Positions 8,562 to 17,757 of a stretch of DNA of 36,583 nucleotides are shown one piece after another. A model generated the notes under the pieces. That model made no database searches. It saw only the letters and a program-made list of their open reading frames with translations, and had not been told where the DNA came from. Location of the stretch: assembly GCA_001776635.1 (NCBI GenBank), contig MFCP01000027.1, positions 1 through 36,583 on the forward strand. The letters run 5' to 3'. The translations under genes and the position numbers were made by a program. The stretch is from Candidatus Daviesbacteria bacterium RIFCSPHIGHO2_01_FULL_40_11 (lineage in GTDB: Bacteria; Patescibacteriota; Microgenomatia; Daviesbacterales; UBA10151). The stretch's first letter is position 1; each line of letters starts with the position of its first letter.

Positions 8562-9293
8562 ATGGCTTACAGATACCGCTCTAGAAGATCAGTAAAGAGG
8601 TTAGCTCGTAGAAGTAGAAGAAATTTTTTAATTACTATAATCATAATTGCCATTCTGCTCTATTCCACATTAATGTGGATCCTTCCCAATTTTATAGGTG
8701 GCATTGGGTTTGTTAAAAATGTGATTAAGCCTTCACAAAACAATTCTAATCAATCTTCCGATACTTTAGCCCTTGCTCCTCCTGTGCTAAACATTCCCTA
8801 CGAGGCAACCAACAGCGCCCAAATTGATATTAAAGGCTTTGGGACTCCTACTTCTAAAGTCAAACTATACATTGATGATGAATCCAGTCAAACAATTGGA
8901 GTTTTAAGTGACGGAAGTTTTATCTTTGAAAATGTAACTCTAAACCTGGGCACAAATAATATTTATGGGAAAACTGTAGATGATAAGGGTCAAGAAAGTT
9001 TACCTTCTAAAACCATAAAACTTCAATTTGACAATGAAACTCCCTCTCTTAGTATTAACGAACCAGAGGATAGTAAGGTAGTGCAAGGCGGAGATAAAAA
9101 AGTTAGGGTTTCTGGTAAAACCGAACCAGGTGTAAAGGTTTTTATTAACGATATGCAAATAATTGTAGGAGGAGATGGAAATTTCAGTACCGATCAACCC
9201 TTAAACGAAGGGGCTAATACTATCTCCATAAAAGCAGTTGATGCTGCTTCCAATACTAACGAGCTCCAAAGAAGAGTTAATTATAACCCTTAA
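8562..9293 (+). CDS. Membrane-anchored protein with tandem bacterial Ig-like (glucodextranase-B-like) domains
   Basis: N-terminal TM segment, then two repeats of form ...VNINEP..G.TEPG.KV.I......GDG.F.....L..G.NTI.IKAVD..SN. Confidence 0.8.
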   Translation: MAYRYRSRRSVKRLARRSRRNFLITIIIIAILLYSTLMWILPNFIGGIGFVKNVIKPSQNNSNQSSDTLALAPPVLNIPYEATNSAQIDIKGFGTPTSKVKLYIDDESSQTIGVLSDGSFIFENVTLNLGTNNIYGKTVDDKGQESLPSKTIKLQFDNETPSLSINEPEDSKVVQGGDKKVRVSGKTEPGVKVFINDMQIIVGGDGNFSTDQPLNEGANTISIKAVDAASNTNELQRRVNYNP

Positions 9294-10351
9294 GAAACCC
9301 AATAACCCACAATAAAAAGTGCAGTAAAAATAGAAAGCAATGCGATAGAAACCACTTGAAAGAAAAGACCGACGTAGCGGTTTTTTATAAGTACCACTAA
9401 AATAAAAATAGGAAATACAGGGAGTAAAAACCTCGGCATAGATGAAAGAGTAGGTGTAAAAAGCGGGATACCAACTGAAATTAAGCTATATATTGCAAAA
9501 GATGGAGACAAAAACCTGAAAGCCCTTATTGCAAATCCAACCCCAAATATTGCAAAAATTAGATCAAGAAGAATATTAAATTTTGGTGCTGTAAACCCGC
9601 TACTTGAAATATTTCCCAGTGTCTGCCAAAATCCAATCACGGGTGTTGCCAGTGTTCTTTGCCAGTGATTTTCGGCTGTGATAAAGTAAAATGGATCGCC
9701 CGTTTGTTGATACAAAAATATACAATATGAAACAAACCCCAAAGGCGCCAGTAAAATAAACCAATTTTTCCGATTTATACCCTGCTTTGTGAGAATATCT
9801 ATCCAAAGAGCCACAACAACGGCCAAACCAACTACCCTGGTAGCAGAAACTAAAACCACAGCTATAGTAGCCCAAAATAATTTGTTCTGTCTTAAGAAAT
9901 AGAAGGCGGCAATGGTTAAAAGAAAAAACAACCCCTCGGAATAAGCTGTTAAGAAAAAGAAAGAGGTGGGGAAAAACAAGAGGGCCAAAATCGCCTTTTC
10001 GGCAATCTTTTTGTCAAAATCACCTGCCACCAATTTATATAGTAAATGCAATCCTAAAAAGGTGGCTGTCACACTTATTAAAATCGCCGCTAGCAAATAA
10101 TTTTGCGTTACCTGATTTAATGCTTTAATAGTCAACGGATAAAGCGGGAAAAAGGCATACTGGAATTTTTGGCTATAACCACTTTCCGCGATCCCCAAGT
10201 AATGACCACCGTCCCAATTTCCTAAGCTTTCCCAAAAATTATTATTAAATTTGCCAGATTGTGGTAAAGTCGAAAAACCAAAGTAGGCCACTGATAAAAC
10301 TACTGTCAACCAGATGATAAAAATATAAACCACATTAGGATATAATCTCAT
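9290..10351 (-). CDS. PIG-V-like mannosyltransferase family membrane protein
   Basis: NWDGGHYLGIAESGYSQKFQYAFFPLYPLTIKAL motif (WD.xHY...A..GY......AFFPLYP) plus multiple TM segments. Confidence 0.82.
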   Translation of the reverse strand: MRLYPNVVYIFIIWLTVVLSVAYFGFSTLPQSGKFNNNFWESLGNWDGGHYLGIAESGYSQKFQYAFFPLYPLTIKALNQVTQNYLLAAILISVTATFLGLHLLYKLVAGDFDKKIAEKAILALLFFPTSFFFLTAYSEGLFFLLTIAAFYFLRQNKLFWATIAVVLVSATRVVGLAVVVALWIDILTKQGINRKNWFILLAPLGFVSYCIFLYQQTGDPFYFITAENHWQRTLATPVIGFWQTLGNISSSGFTAPKFNILLDLIFAIFGVGFAIRAFRFLSPSFAIYSLISVGIPLFTPTLSSMPRFLLPVFPIFILVVLIKNRYVGLFFQVVSIALLSIFTALFIVGYWVS

Positions 10352-10354
10352 TGC

Positions 10355-11509
10355 ATGAATACTCTTTTGGTTTTGATTCTAGCACTGGCTGTAGCAAGCG
10401 GTCAATTAATCAGGATACCGGTCGGAACACAAGGTGGTATTACCATTTTAGATATTACCGTTTCACTTTTGTGTCTTGGGGGACTCTTAAAACTTAAATT
10501 TAATCTTAAGAAGTCTCCTCCTCAAATTATTTCAGCCTTAGTTTTTTTAAGCTTAGCAACCCTCTCTTTAATTTTTACACCACTGAATCTGAAGACAGAA
10601 GAATACATAATCAGTTTTTCTTACACCGTCAGATTTTTTCTCTATGTGCTTTTTACTTGGCTTATCTTTTCAAATGCTTTTGGTGATTTGAAAGAAAATG
10701 TGACTAAAGTCTTTTTGCTTTCCGGAATCTCATTTGCATTTTTGGGACTTTTGCAATTTCTACTGTTTCCTAACTTAAATTTCTTAAGTATCTTAGGATG
10801 GGACCCCCACTATTTTAGGACGGTTTCCACATTCCTAGACCCCAACTTTGCAGGAGCATTTCTTGTACTGTCATCAATATTGGTATTCCAAAATTTCGCA
10901 AATGACAAAAAATGGAACACTATCTTTTTTTTGATAATTTATTTAGCGCTTCTAACTACCTTTTCGCGCAGTAGTTATTTGATGTTTCTGGTAAGTGGAT
11001 TAACTTTTTCTTTCTTAAAAAAATCAAAAATTTATATTTTTGCAACCGTTATGCTATTTGCGCTTCTTCTGGTAGGATTCCAGGTTTATACTAACTTGGT
11101 TGCCCAACCCCGTAATATAGACAGGGAACAATCAGCCTCCTCCCGTTTAAATACCTGGGAACAAGGGATTACCATTTTTCAAAAATATCCAGTTCTGGGT
11201 ATCGGGTTTAATGCATATAGATATGGGATAAGAGAGTTTAAATTAGGGGATGAGCAGTTTTTGCAAAGCCACGGCTCGTCCAGCAATGATTCTTCACTTT
11301 TGTTTGTATTATCTACTACCGGAATAATCGGCCTTTTAAGTTTCCTCTATTTTCTATTCTCTCTTGTCCATGCGAATTATTCGAATAAGCAAATCATTGT
11401 AATCCCAGCTCTTCTAGGGCTGTTTGTCCATTCCCTGTTTGCCAACAGCCTTTTTTATCCACCAATACTTGCTTGGATTCTGATCATTTCAGCAATCCCC
11501 AAAAAGTAA
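10355..11509 (+). CDS. O-antigen ligase/polymerase-like membrane protein
   Basis: Polytopic; TFLDPNFAGAFLVL, LLTTFSRSSYLMFL and the periplasmic RLNTWEQGITIFQKYPVLGIGFNAYRY...HGSSSNDSSLLFVLSTTGIIGL pattern of the Wzy/WaaL family. Confidence 0.87.
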   Translation: MNTLLVLILALAVASGQLIRIPVGTQGGITILDITVSLLCLGGLLKLKFNLKKSPPQIISALVFLSLATLSLIFTPLNLKTEEYIISFSYTVRFFLYVLFTWLIFSNAFGDLKENVTKVFLLSGISFAFLGLLQFLLFPNLNFLSILGWDPHYFRTVSTFLDPNFAGAFLVLSSILVFQNFANDKKWNTIFFLIIYLALLTTFSRSSYLMFLVSGLTFSFLKKSKIYIFATVMLFALLLVGFQVYTNLVAQPRNIDREQSASSRLNTWEQGITIFQKYPVLGIGFNAYRYGIREFKLGDEQFLQSHGSSSNDSSLLFVLSTTGIIGLLSFLYFLFSLVHANYSNKQIIVIPALLGLFVHSLFANSLFYPPILAWILIISAIPKK

Positions 11510-12464
11510 TTTTTTTCTCTTTCATAAAACTTTCTATATATTCATCACTTACCTTTCTACTTGACTGAATCCTCTTTCTTTCGTGAAGAAGTTGTGGCAG
11601 GTGAAATAAAATCCAAAGGTCTGCCAAAACCGGGGGCCAAAAATATCCATTTCTTAACTGATAAAAAATAGTGTTTAAGTGCACTAAGATTATTTTTAAC
11701 CACCGCCATTTTTTAAATAAAATACTAACAGGGAAGTCCTTGACGATGGTTTGAGTCATATTTCTAAACTGCCAGTATTCTACATGGGCTGAGAATTTCT
11801 TGGCTGTTGCTTTATGTTTGTGGAAAACCTTCGCTTCAGGACAGAAAATAGATTTATATCTTTGAAACTGTGCTCTAAAGGCAAAATCTACCTCTTCAGA
11901 ATACATAAAATAATTTTCATCAAATAAACCTAATTTTACGAAACTCTCTCTTCTGAATAGCGATGCACCACCTGTTGCCCCAAAGATATATTGCTCGCTA
12001 TTATACTGTCCTTTATCTTTCTCTTGCCAATCTATTGACCTGGCTTGACCAACTTCATTTATTAAAATTCCCACCCCGTCTATGATTTTTTTATTATAGA
12101 AATTTAATAGTTTTGAATTAACGGAAATTACCTCGGGGTGCAACTCAGCGCATTCTATTAATTTTTTTATAAATTCTTTATCGACACTAGTATCATTGTT
12201 CAAAAGAACAATATACTCTGCGCGAGATACCTTAACCCCCTCATTTATAGCCCTGGCAAAACCAAAATTCTTCTGTAGAGATATTATTCTTACTTTAGGG
12301 AAATTATTTTTTACATACTCAACCGAACCGTCTGTAGAACCATTATCCACTAAAATGATCTCAAAGTTTTTATAACTTTGATTCTTCAAAGATTTAAGAC
12401 AATCTTTTAATAAGTCTCTACCATTCCAGTTAGGAATAATAACCGAGATATCAATCTTTTCCAT
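11484..12464 (-). CDS. GT2 family glycosyltransferase
   Basis: DISVIIPNWNGRDLLKDCLKSLKNQSYKNFEIILVDNGSTDGSVEYV...YIVLLNNDTSVD...FDENYFMYSEEVDFAFRA. Confidence 0.94.
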   Translation of the reverse strand: MEKIDISVIIPNWNGRDLLKDCLKSLKNQSYKNFEIILVDNGSTDGSVEYVKNNFPKVRIISLQKNFGFARAINEGVKVSRAEYIVLLNNDTSVDKEFIKKLIECAELHPEVISVNSKLLNFYNKKIIDGVGILINEVGQARSIDWQEKDKGQYNSEQYIFGATGGASLFRRESFVKLGLFDENYFMYSEEVDFAFRAQFQRYKSIFCPEAKVFHKHKATAKKFSAHVEYWQFRNMTQTIVKDFPVSILFKKWRWLKIILVHLNTIFYQLRNGYFWPPVLADLWILFHLPQLLHERKRIQSSRKVSDEYIESFMKEKKITFWGLLK

Positions 12465-12465
12465 C

Positions 12466-13149
12466 TCATTCCTTAGAAGCTACAACCAAAAAATGGTAAT
12501 ATGCCAAGTTTTTATATTTATCAACAAGTTCTTGATACAAAACCTTCTTAAAAATCCACCACAATATCGGTATTTTACTAATTAAACCCTCAAGCGGTAA
12601 TCTGGTCATGGTCCCTATAACCTTTTCAACTTTCCAGCCATTTTCTGAAAGCAGTTTCGGTAAAGTATTAATAGTATAAAAATGCAAATGGGTCTTATCT
12701 AAAAACCCACTCTCCTGATACTGGAAATCTCCTTTGAAAAATAATTGTTTTCTCATGGTCCAACTGGCAATATTGGGAAGAGAGACGAGCAATTTTGTTC
12801 CAGCTGATGCTTTTTTAGATAGTTGCCTTAATACCTTTTCCGGGTCTACCAGATGCTCCAGTACATCTGCCATCACGATAAAATCATAGCGGCCCAATTT
12901 GTTATAAAATCCTCTATCTTCTATTGAGGTATTAAATACCGTCTTAACACCCTTTGGTAATTTGGCCACTGCTTTTTGATCAGACTCCACAACATCCACA
13001 GCACAATCTTGCTCTAAAAAAGCACGACTCATATAACCCGTGGAGGACCCAATCTCCAAAACAGTTTTTTCTTTGCCAACTATTTTCAAAATTTCCTGCT
13101 GGGTGGGGGACAGACCGTATTTTTTAAAAATCTGCTCGTATACAATCAT
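12466..13149 (-). CDS. Class I SAM-dependent methyltransferase (MetW/Methyltransf_23-like)
   Basis: KTVLEIGSSTGYMSRAFLEQDCAVDVVESDQKAV...YDFIVMADVLEHLVDPEKVLRQL. Confidence 0.9.
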   Translation of the reverse strand: MIVYEQIFKKYGLSPTQQEILKIVGKEKTVLEIGSSTGYMSRAFLEQDCAVDVVESDQKAVAKLPKGVKTVFNTSIEDRGFYNKLGRYDFIVMADVLEHLVDPEKVLRQLSKKASAGTKLLVSLPNIASWTMRKQLFFKGDFQYQESGFLDKTHLHFYTINTLPKLLSENGWKVEKVIGTMTRLPLEGLISKIPILWWIFKKVLYQELVDKYKNLAYYHFLVVASKE

Positions 13150-14381
13150 TATCTTACTTTATCCAAAATTCTATTTTTTACAAACAGGAAGAAAATAACA
13201 AAAGATAAAACTTCCGATGCAACAGTTACCCAAGAAGCAGCAATAAAACCAAACTGAGGAATAAATATTAAATTAGCTGCTATATTAAAAACTAAGGCAA
13301 GAACAGATAAAATTAAAACCTGTTTCAAAAATTTATCCGTTGAAAGCAAAACAGAAACAGCGGGTACATGGATTAACATAAAGGGAATAGCTAAAGATAA
13401 AATCCTAATTGCCCCAATAGATGACAAATAATTCGGCAGCACTGCTTTAATAATCTCCGGCAAAATTAAAACATATCCCAACCAAACTACTAAACCTAAC
13501 ACTAGCATCACCTTAAATGAATTAAAATATAATCTTTTTACATCTTTTACAGAAGACTCATGCAGCCTTGCCAATACTGGCAGCAGAGCCAGCGAGAATG
13601 CGGAAGGAATAAAAGTCACAGCTTCCAAAAATTTGAAGGCTGCTCCGTAAATACCCGTCTCAAAACTCCCCTTCATATAGGAGAGCAAAATAGCATCTAT
13701 CCTAAAATAAAGCAGGCCCAATACCGAAAGCAAGCCATAAGGCAAAGACCCAATTATGATTTTTTTAATTACGGTTAGATGGACTCTCGATAAAACTAAG
13801 CTTTGGTGTCTATACAAAAAAATAATTAAGATAGTTACATACGCTACTTGCCCAACAATCAACGCATTAACCGCGCCCAACGGGCCAAAACCGTTCCCCA
13901 CCAAATATAAACCTGCTAAAGTAGTGAATAAACTGGAGACAAAAAGTGCTGCTGCGGAAAATTGTAATTTTTGTTTGGCCACAAATATTGCATCAAAAGC
14001 AAAAGCAACGGATTGAGGCAAAATCGCAAGGGTAGCCAAAAGGATTAGGCTCACTCTCATTTTATCGGGATCCAGCAAATATAGAATGATGGAAAAAATT
14101 GCAAATAAAATTGAAGTTAAAGTCAACCGTAACATTACAATATTCCAAAGTAACTCCGGAGCTTTTGATTTGTCTATTGCTACTTCCCTAATTAAAAATC
14201 TGTTAAATCCAAAATCTGCCACTGAAGAAAGAATGGAAAAATAAGCAAGAGCTACTATGTATAAACCAAAATCTGAAACTCCTAAAATCCTAGCCAAATA
14301 GATAATATAGAAAAAACCAATAGCTCTGGTTAAAACTTGAGCAAAAAATAGCCAGGATGTTTGTTTTAAAATTGCTCTCAC
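13149..14381 (-). CDS. Oligosaccharide flippase (Wzx/MATE-like polysaccharide exporter)
   Basis: QTSWLFFAQVLTRAIGFFYIIYLARILGVSDFGLYIVALAYFSILSSVADFGFNRFLIREVA and about 12 hydrophobic segments. Confidence 0.93.
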   Translation of the reverse strand: MRAILKQTSWLFFAQVLTRAIGFFYIIYLARILGVSDFGLYIVALAYFSILSSVADFGFNRFLIREVAIDKSKAPELLWNIVMLRLTLTSILFAIFSIILYLLDPDKMRVSLILLATLAILPQSVAFAFDAIFVAKQKLQFSAAALFVSSLFTTLAGLYLVGNGFGPLGAVNALIVGQVAYVTILIIFLYRHQSLVLSRVHLTVIKKIIIGSLPYGLLSVLGLLYFRIDAILLSYMKGSFETGIYGAAFKFLEAVTFIPSAFSLALLPVLARLHESSVKDVKRLYFNSFKVMLVLGLVVWLGYVLILPEIIKAVLPNYLSSIGAIRILSLAIPFMLIHVPAVSVLLSTDKFLKQVLILSVLALVFNIAANLIFIPQFGFIAASWVTVASEVLSFVIFFLFVKNRILDKVR

Positions 14382-14417
14382 AAAGTAATTGTACCAGAAT
14401 ACGTCATTCTAGCGTTG

Positions 14418-14489
14418 TGGACTCGAGAGGATTCGAACCTCTGACTTCTTCGATGTGAACGAAGCACTCTACCGCTGAGTTACGAGTCC
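14418..14489 (-). tRNA. tRNA-Val (CAC anticodon)
   Basis: Reverse complement GGACTCGTAACTCAGCGGTAGAGTGCTTCGTTCACATCGAAGAAGTCAGAGGTTCGAATCCTCTCGAGTCCA; CCA not encoded. Confidence 0.92.
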
Positions 14490-14591
14490 GTGATAAATCT
14501 ATGTGTCATTTTAGCATCCTACCTCTTGCTTCACAACCAAAGCCTTGAGATAATAAACCGCAGGACTATTTTCCTTCAGAAAATCAAAAAC

Positions 14592-15179
14592 ATGGATCCA
14601 AACACTTACTACACTGATGCTCCTCAAAAAACCTTCTTTGGGCGTCTAGGTGAATATTTTGTTGAATTTTTCGAAACAATAGTGGTATTCGGGGCGATAT
14701 TTGCCTCCATATATCTATTTGTTGCCCAGTTTCATAAAGTCCAGGGTAATTCAATGGTCCCAACTTTACAGTCCGGAGACTATCTCATTACGGAAAAATT
14801 AAGCTTTCGATTTAGAGATCCCAAAAGCGGAGAGACCATCGTACTCAAAAATCCCAGGGATGAATCTCAGGATTTTATCAAAAGAATTATTGCTGTACCG
14901 GGAGACACAATAAAAATTTTAAAAAATACTGTGTATCTTAATGATCAACCTTTGCCGGAAAGCTATCTACCTCCAGGTACTCTAACACGATCAGGAGCCT
15001 TTTTAACAGAAGGGCTATTTATTAAAGTTGCGAGTAACCAATATTTTGTCTTCGGAGATAATAGAGAACATTCTTCCGATTCAAGAGAATGGGGTCCAGT
15101 TACTAAAGAAGAAATCGTAGGCAGAGCTTTCTTCCGCTACTTTCCTCTGCAAGCCATGGATTTGCTTACTGATAAGTGA
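14592..15179 (+). CDS. lepB: Signal peptidase I
   Basis: VQGNSMVPTLQSGDYLITEKLSFR (Ser box), DFIKRIIAVPGD (Lys box), FVFGDNREHSSDSREWGPV. Met at 14592 preferred over the listed 14490, which starts inside tRNA-Val. Confidence 0.93.
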   Translation: MDPNTYYTDAPQKTFFGRLGEYFVEFFETIVVFGAIFASIYLFVAQFHKVQGNSMVPTLQSGDYLITEKLSFRFRDPKSGETIVLKNPRDESQDFIKRIIAVPGDTIKILKNTVYLNDQPLPESYLPPGTLTRSGAFLTEGLFIKVASNQYFVFGDNREHSSDSREWGPVTKEEIVGRAFFRYFPLQAMDLLTDK

Positions 15180-15181
15180 AC

Positions 15182-16030
15182 TTAAAGTTTAAGTTTGAAG
15201 TAACCAACAATCGCCTGGTGTAAATCCGCCAAAACCGTGGTAGTTTGACCCGGCTCACCATTGATTATAAGTTCCAATCTCGCTCTTTTACCGGTCAGCT
15301 GGCATTTAACCTGTGCCTTATCTGTCCTTTGAGACAAAATATCGCTGATATCAGCCTGAATTTTATCAATATCTTCAGAAATAATACGCATTGAATCCAC
15401 ATCAGCCTTTTTCTTAGGCCCGATACCAATATTTGCTCTAAGACGACGAACTAATTCTTCGGTACCTCTAACGGACAAATTCTTTTTGAGAACCTCTTTA
15501 TATGCATTTATGATTATATGCGGGTCTTCCAATGCGGCTAAGGCTCTGGCATGACCTTCTGTAGTGGCTCCAGACATCAGAGCATCCTTTAAAGCATCCG
15601 GGAGGATTAATAGTCTAATTGTATTGGAAATGTATGACGGACTTTTTGATACTCGCTCTGAAATTTCTTGATTAGTCAGGCCAAACTCATCCATCAGTCT
15701 TCTATACGCTTGAGCCCGCTCAAGCGGATTTAAATCTACCCTTTGCACATTTTCAACTATGGCCATTTCCAACATCCCCTGGGGACTAGTTTCTCTAATT
15801 ATTACCGGAACTTTGGGTAAGCCAATTACTTTAGAAGCTCTCCATCTCCGCTCACCAGCAATAATTTGATAACCCGCAGGAGTCTTTGCAACAACCAATG
15901 GTTCTAAAACTCCGTGAGATCTTATTGACTGGGCAAGTTCCGATAAAGATTCGGGGGTTATAAGTCCTCTTGGTTGCAAGGGATTAGGCTGTAGAAGATC
16001 TATTTCCAGTTCGTATATCTGTTCGTCCAT
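15182..16030 (-). CDS. parB: ParB/Spo0J-family partition protein
   Basis: IDLLQPNPLQPRGLITPESLSELAQSIRSHGVLEPLVV...YQIIAGERRWRASKVIGLPKVPVIIR...NPLERAQAYRRLMDEFGLTNQEISERVSKSPSYISNTIRLL. Confidence 0.92.
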   Translation of the reverse strand: MDEQIYELEIDLLQPNPLQPRGLITPESLSELAQSIRSHGVLEPLVVAKTPAGYQIIAGERRWRASKVIGLPKVPVIIRETSPQGMLEMAIVENVQRVDLNPLERAQAYRRLMDEFGLTNQEISERVSKSPSYISNTIRLLILPDALKDALMSGATTEGHARALAALEDPHIIINAYKEVLKKNLSVRGTEELVRRLRANIGIGPKKKADVDSMRIISEDIDKIQADISDILSQRTDKAQVKCQLTGKRARLELIINGEPGQTTTVLADLHQAIVGYFKLKL

Positions 16031-16072
16031 TTTTTGTTGGGCAATCCTATCTAGCTCGATCAGTTACTTAAG

Positions 16073-16318
16073 TTACGTTACCTCAATAATAGTTTTACTT
16101 AACCTCTTCTTAAATTCCACTTTACCTGAGGCAATTGCAAAGATTGTATAGTCGTTACCTTGTTTAGTGCCAACTCCAGGATAAAATTTGTTCCCCTTTT
16201 GGCGTACTAAGATATTTCCGGGCTTAGCCTTTTCCCCACCGTAAAGTTTAATACCCAATCTCTTGGATACAGAGTCTCTATTTTTTCTGGTACTTCCTCC
16301 GCCTGTTTTATGTGCCAT
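16073..16318 (-). CDS. rpmA: 50S ribosomal protein bL27
   Basis: MAHKTGGGSTRKNRDSVSKRLGIKLYGGEKAKPGNILVRQKGNKFYPGVG; internal Met at 16318 preferred. Confidence 0.96.
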   Translation of the reverse strand: MAHKTGGGSTRKNRDSVSKRLGIKLYGGEKAKPGNILVRQKGNKFYPGVGTKQGNDYTIFAIASGKVEFKKRLSKTIIEVT

Positions 16319-16352
16319 AGTTAGAGTAAGATACACTTCGTGAAAAAGAATG

Positions 16353-16661
16353 TCAAGTCTTTTTCACAGGTAATACAACCTTAGTAATCTTAGACCTGTA
16401 ACCGGTAGTTCTTCTGTAGTTTGCCTTAGCATGAAATTTACTGACTCTGATTTTTCTGCCCTTTACATCCTCAAGACGTTTCAAAGTCAAGCCATCTTTT
16501 AAATGGGGTCTGCCTATCTTTAATTTACCATCCTCTGATAAAAGCAAAACATTAACCTCTAACTCCTGATCGGACCCCTTTTGCAAGGCAACTTCTAAGC
16601 TTTGGCCTGGTATCACCTTATACTGTTTCCCAGAAATTTCACAAATTGCATAATTTAACAT
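16353..16661 (-). CDS. rplU: 50S ribosomal protein bL21
   Basis: MLNYAICEISGKQYKVIPGQSLEV...GRKIRVSKFHAKANYRRTTGYRSKITKV. Confidence 0.95.
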   Translation of the reverse strand: MLNYAICEISGKQYKVIPGQSLEVALQKGSDQELEVNVLLLSEDGKLKIGRPHLKDGLTLKRLEDVKGRKIRVSKFHAKANYRRTTGYRSKITKVVLPVKKT

Positions 16662-16671
16662 GGGTTCGATT

Positions 16672-17718
16672 TTACCTTTTTCTTGCACAAGATGCAACCA
16701 TCCCGAGTAACAAGAAAGTTGCCACTATCGAACTTCCCCCATACGAAATTAACGGTAAAGTAATGCCTGTTATCGGCAGAAGTCCCACATTCATTCCAAT
16801 ATTCACGAAAACCTGAAATAAAAACATTGATACTACACCCATCACCACCAAAAGGCTAAATGAATTATTTACCCGTTGGGCCACTCTCAAAAAGTAGAAG
16901 AGTAGAAATAGATACAGCGACAAAATCAACAAAGAACCTACAAATCCCATCTCCTCTGCAATGGACGCAAATATAAAATCGGTCCTAAATTCTGGTAAGA
17001 ATTGTAATCTTGATTGAGTACCCCTTCCCAAACCCCTTCCGAAAAGTTCCCCGGATCCCACTGCAATTGTTGATTGTATTAGATTATAACCTTTGCCCAA
17101 GGGATCAGACTCCGGTGCCAGGAAGCTTAAAATTCGCTCCCTTTGATAATCGTGTAGGAACGACCAGCTTGTGGGAATTACAAAGATGAAAATTGCCGCG
17201 AGTATCAATATCTTTCTGATGGAAATATGTGTTACAAGCAATATCCCAAGCCATATTGCAATCAAAGTAAGCGCCGAACCTAGATCCGGCTGTTTAAAAA
17301 CTAATACGAAGGATGGGGCAAACCAAAGCAAGCTTTTTAGGATATTCAACCAATTCGGAGAATGCTCTGACCAAAATTTTGCCAACATCAGTATCAAAAT
17401 TGGTTTGGCAAATTCGGAAGGCTGAATATTAAATATTCCTAGAGGAATCCAACGAAGCGCTCCTCTTGTTTCAATGCCTAAAATTAACACAGCAACAAGC
17501 ACTATCAAAATAAAAATATATAATGGTTTAATCAGGTTTCTTAGTGACTCCAGCTCTATTTGTGAAACAAGGAAAAAAAATACTATGCCTATACCAGTAA
17601 ATATTAATTGTTGTAAAGCTAGCTCTTTTGAAGAAGAATAAATGACGAGTATGCCCACAGATACCAGCAACAAACTAACCAGACTTATGGGCAAGTTAAT
17701 ATTACCTAGATTTCTCAT
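16672..17718 (-). CDS. rodA: SEDS-family peptidoglycan glycosyltransferase RodA
   Basis: GALRWIPLGIFNIQPSEFAKPILILMLAKF, KQPDLGSALTLIAIWLGIL, FLPEFRTDFIFASIAEEMGFVGS, GITLPLISYGGSSI. Confidence 0.94.
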   Translation of the reverse strand: MRNLGNINLPISLVSLLLVSVGILVIYSSSKELALQQLIFTGIGIVFFFLVSQIELESLRNLIKPLYIFILIVLVAVLILGIETRGALRWIPLGIFNIQPSEFAKPILILMLAKFWSEHSPNWLNILKSLLWFAPSFVLVFKQPDLGSALTLIAIWLGILLVTHISIRKILILAAIFIFVIPTSWSFLHDYQRERILSFLAPESDPLGKGYNLIQSTIAVGSGELFGRGLGRGTQSRLQFLPEFRTDFIFASIAEEMGFVGSLLILSLYLFLLFYFLRVAQRVNNSFSLLVVMGVVSMFLFQVFVNIGMNVGLLPITGITLPLISYGGSSIVATFLLLGMVASCARKR

Positions 17719-17729
17719 TATAAATATAG

Positions 17730-17750
17730 ATCCCGTATCAAGTACGGGAT
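17730..17750. repeat. Short palindrome ATCCCGTA-tcaag-TACGGGAT in the ileS-rodA gap
   Basis: Perfect 8-bp inverted repeat around a 5-nt loop; no T-run typical of an intrinsic terminator. Confidence 0.8.
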
Positions 17751-17757
17751 GATACTA

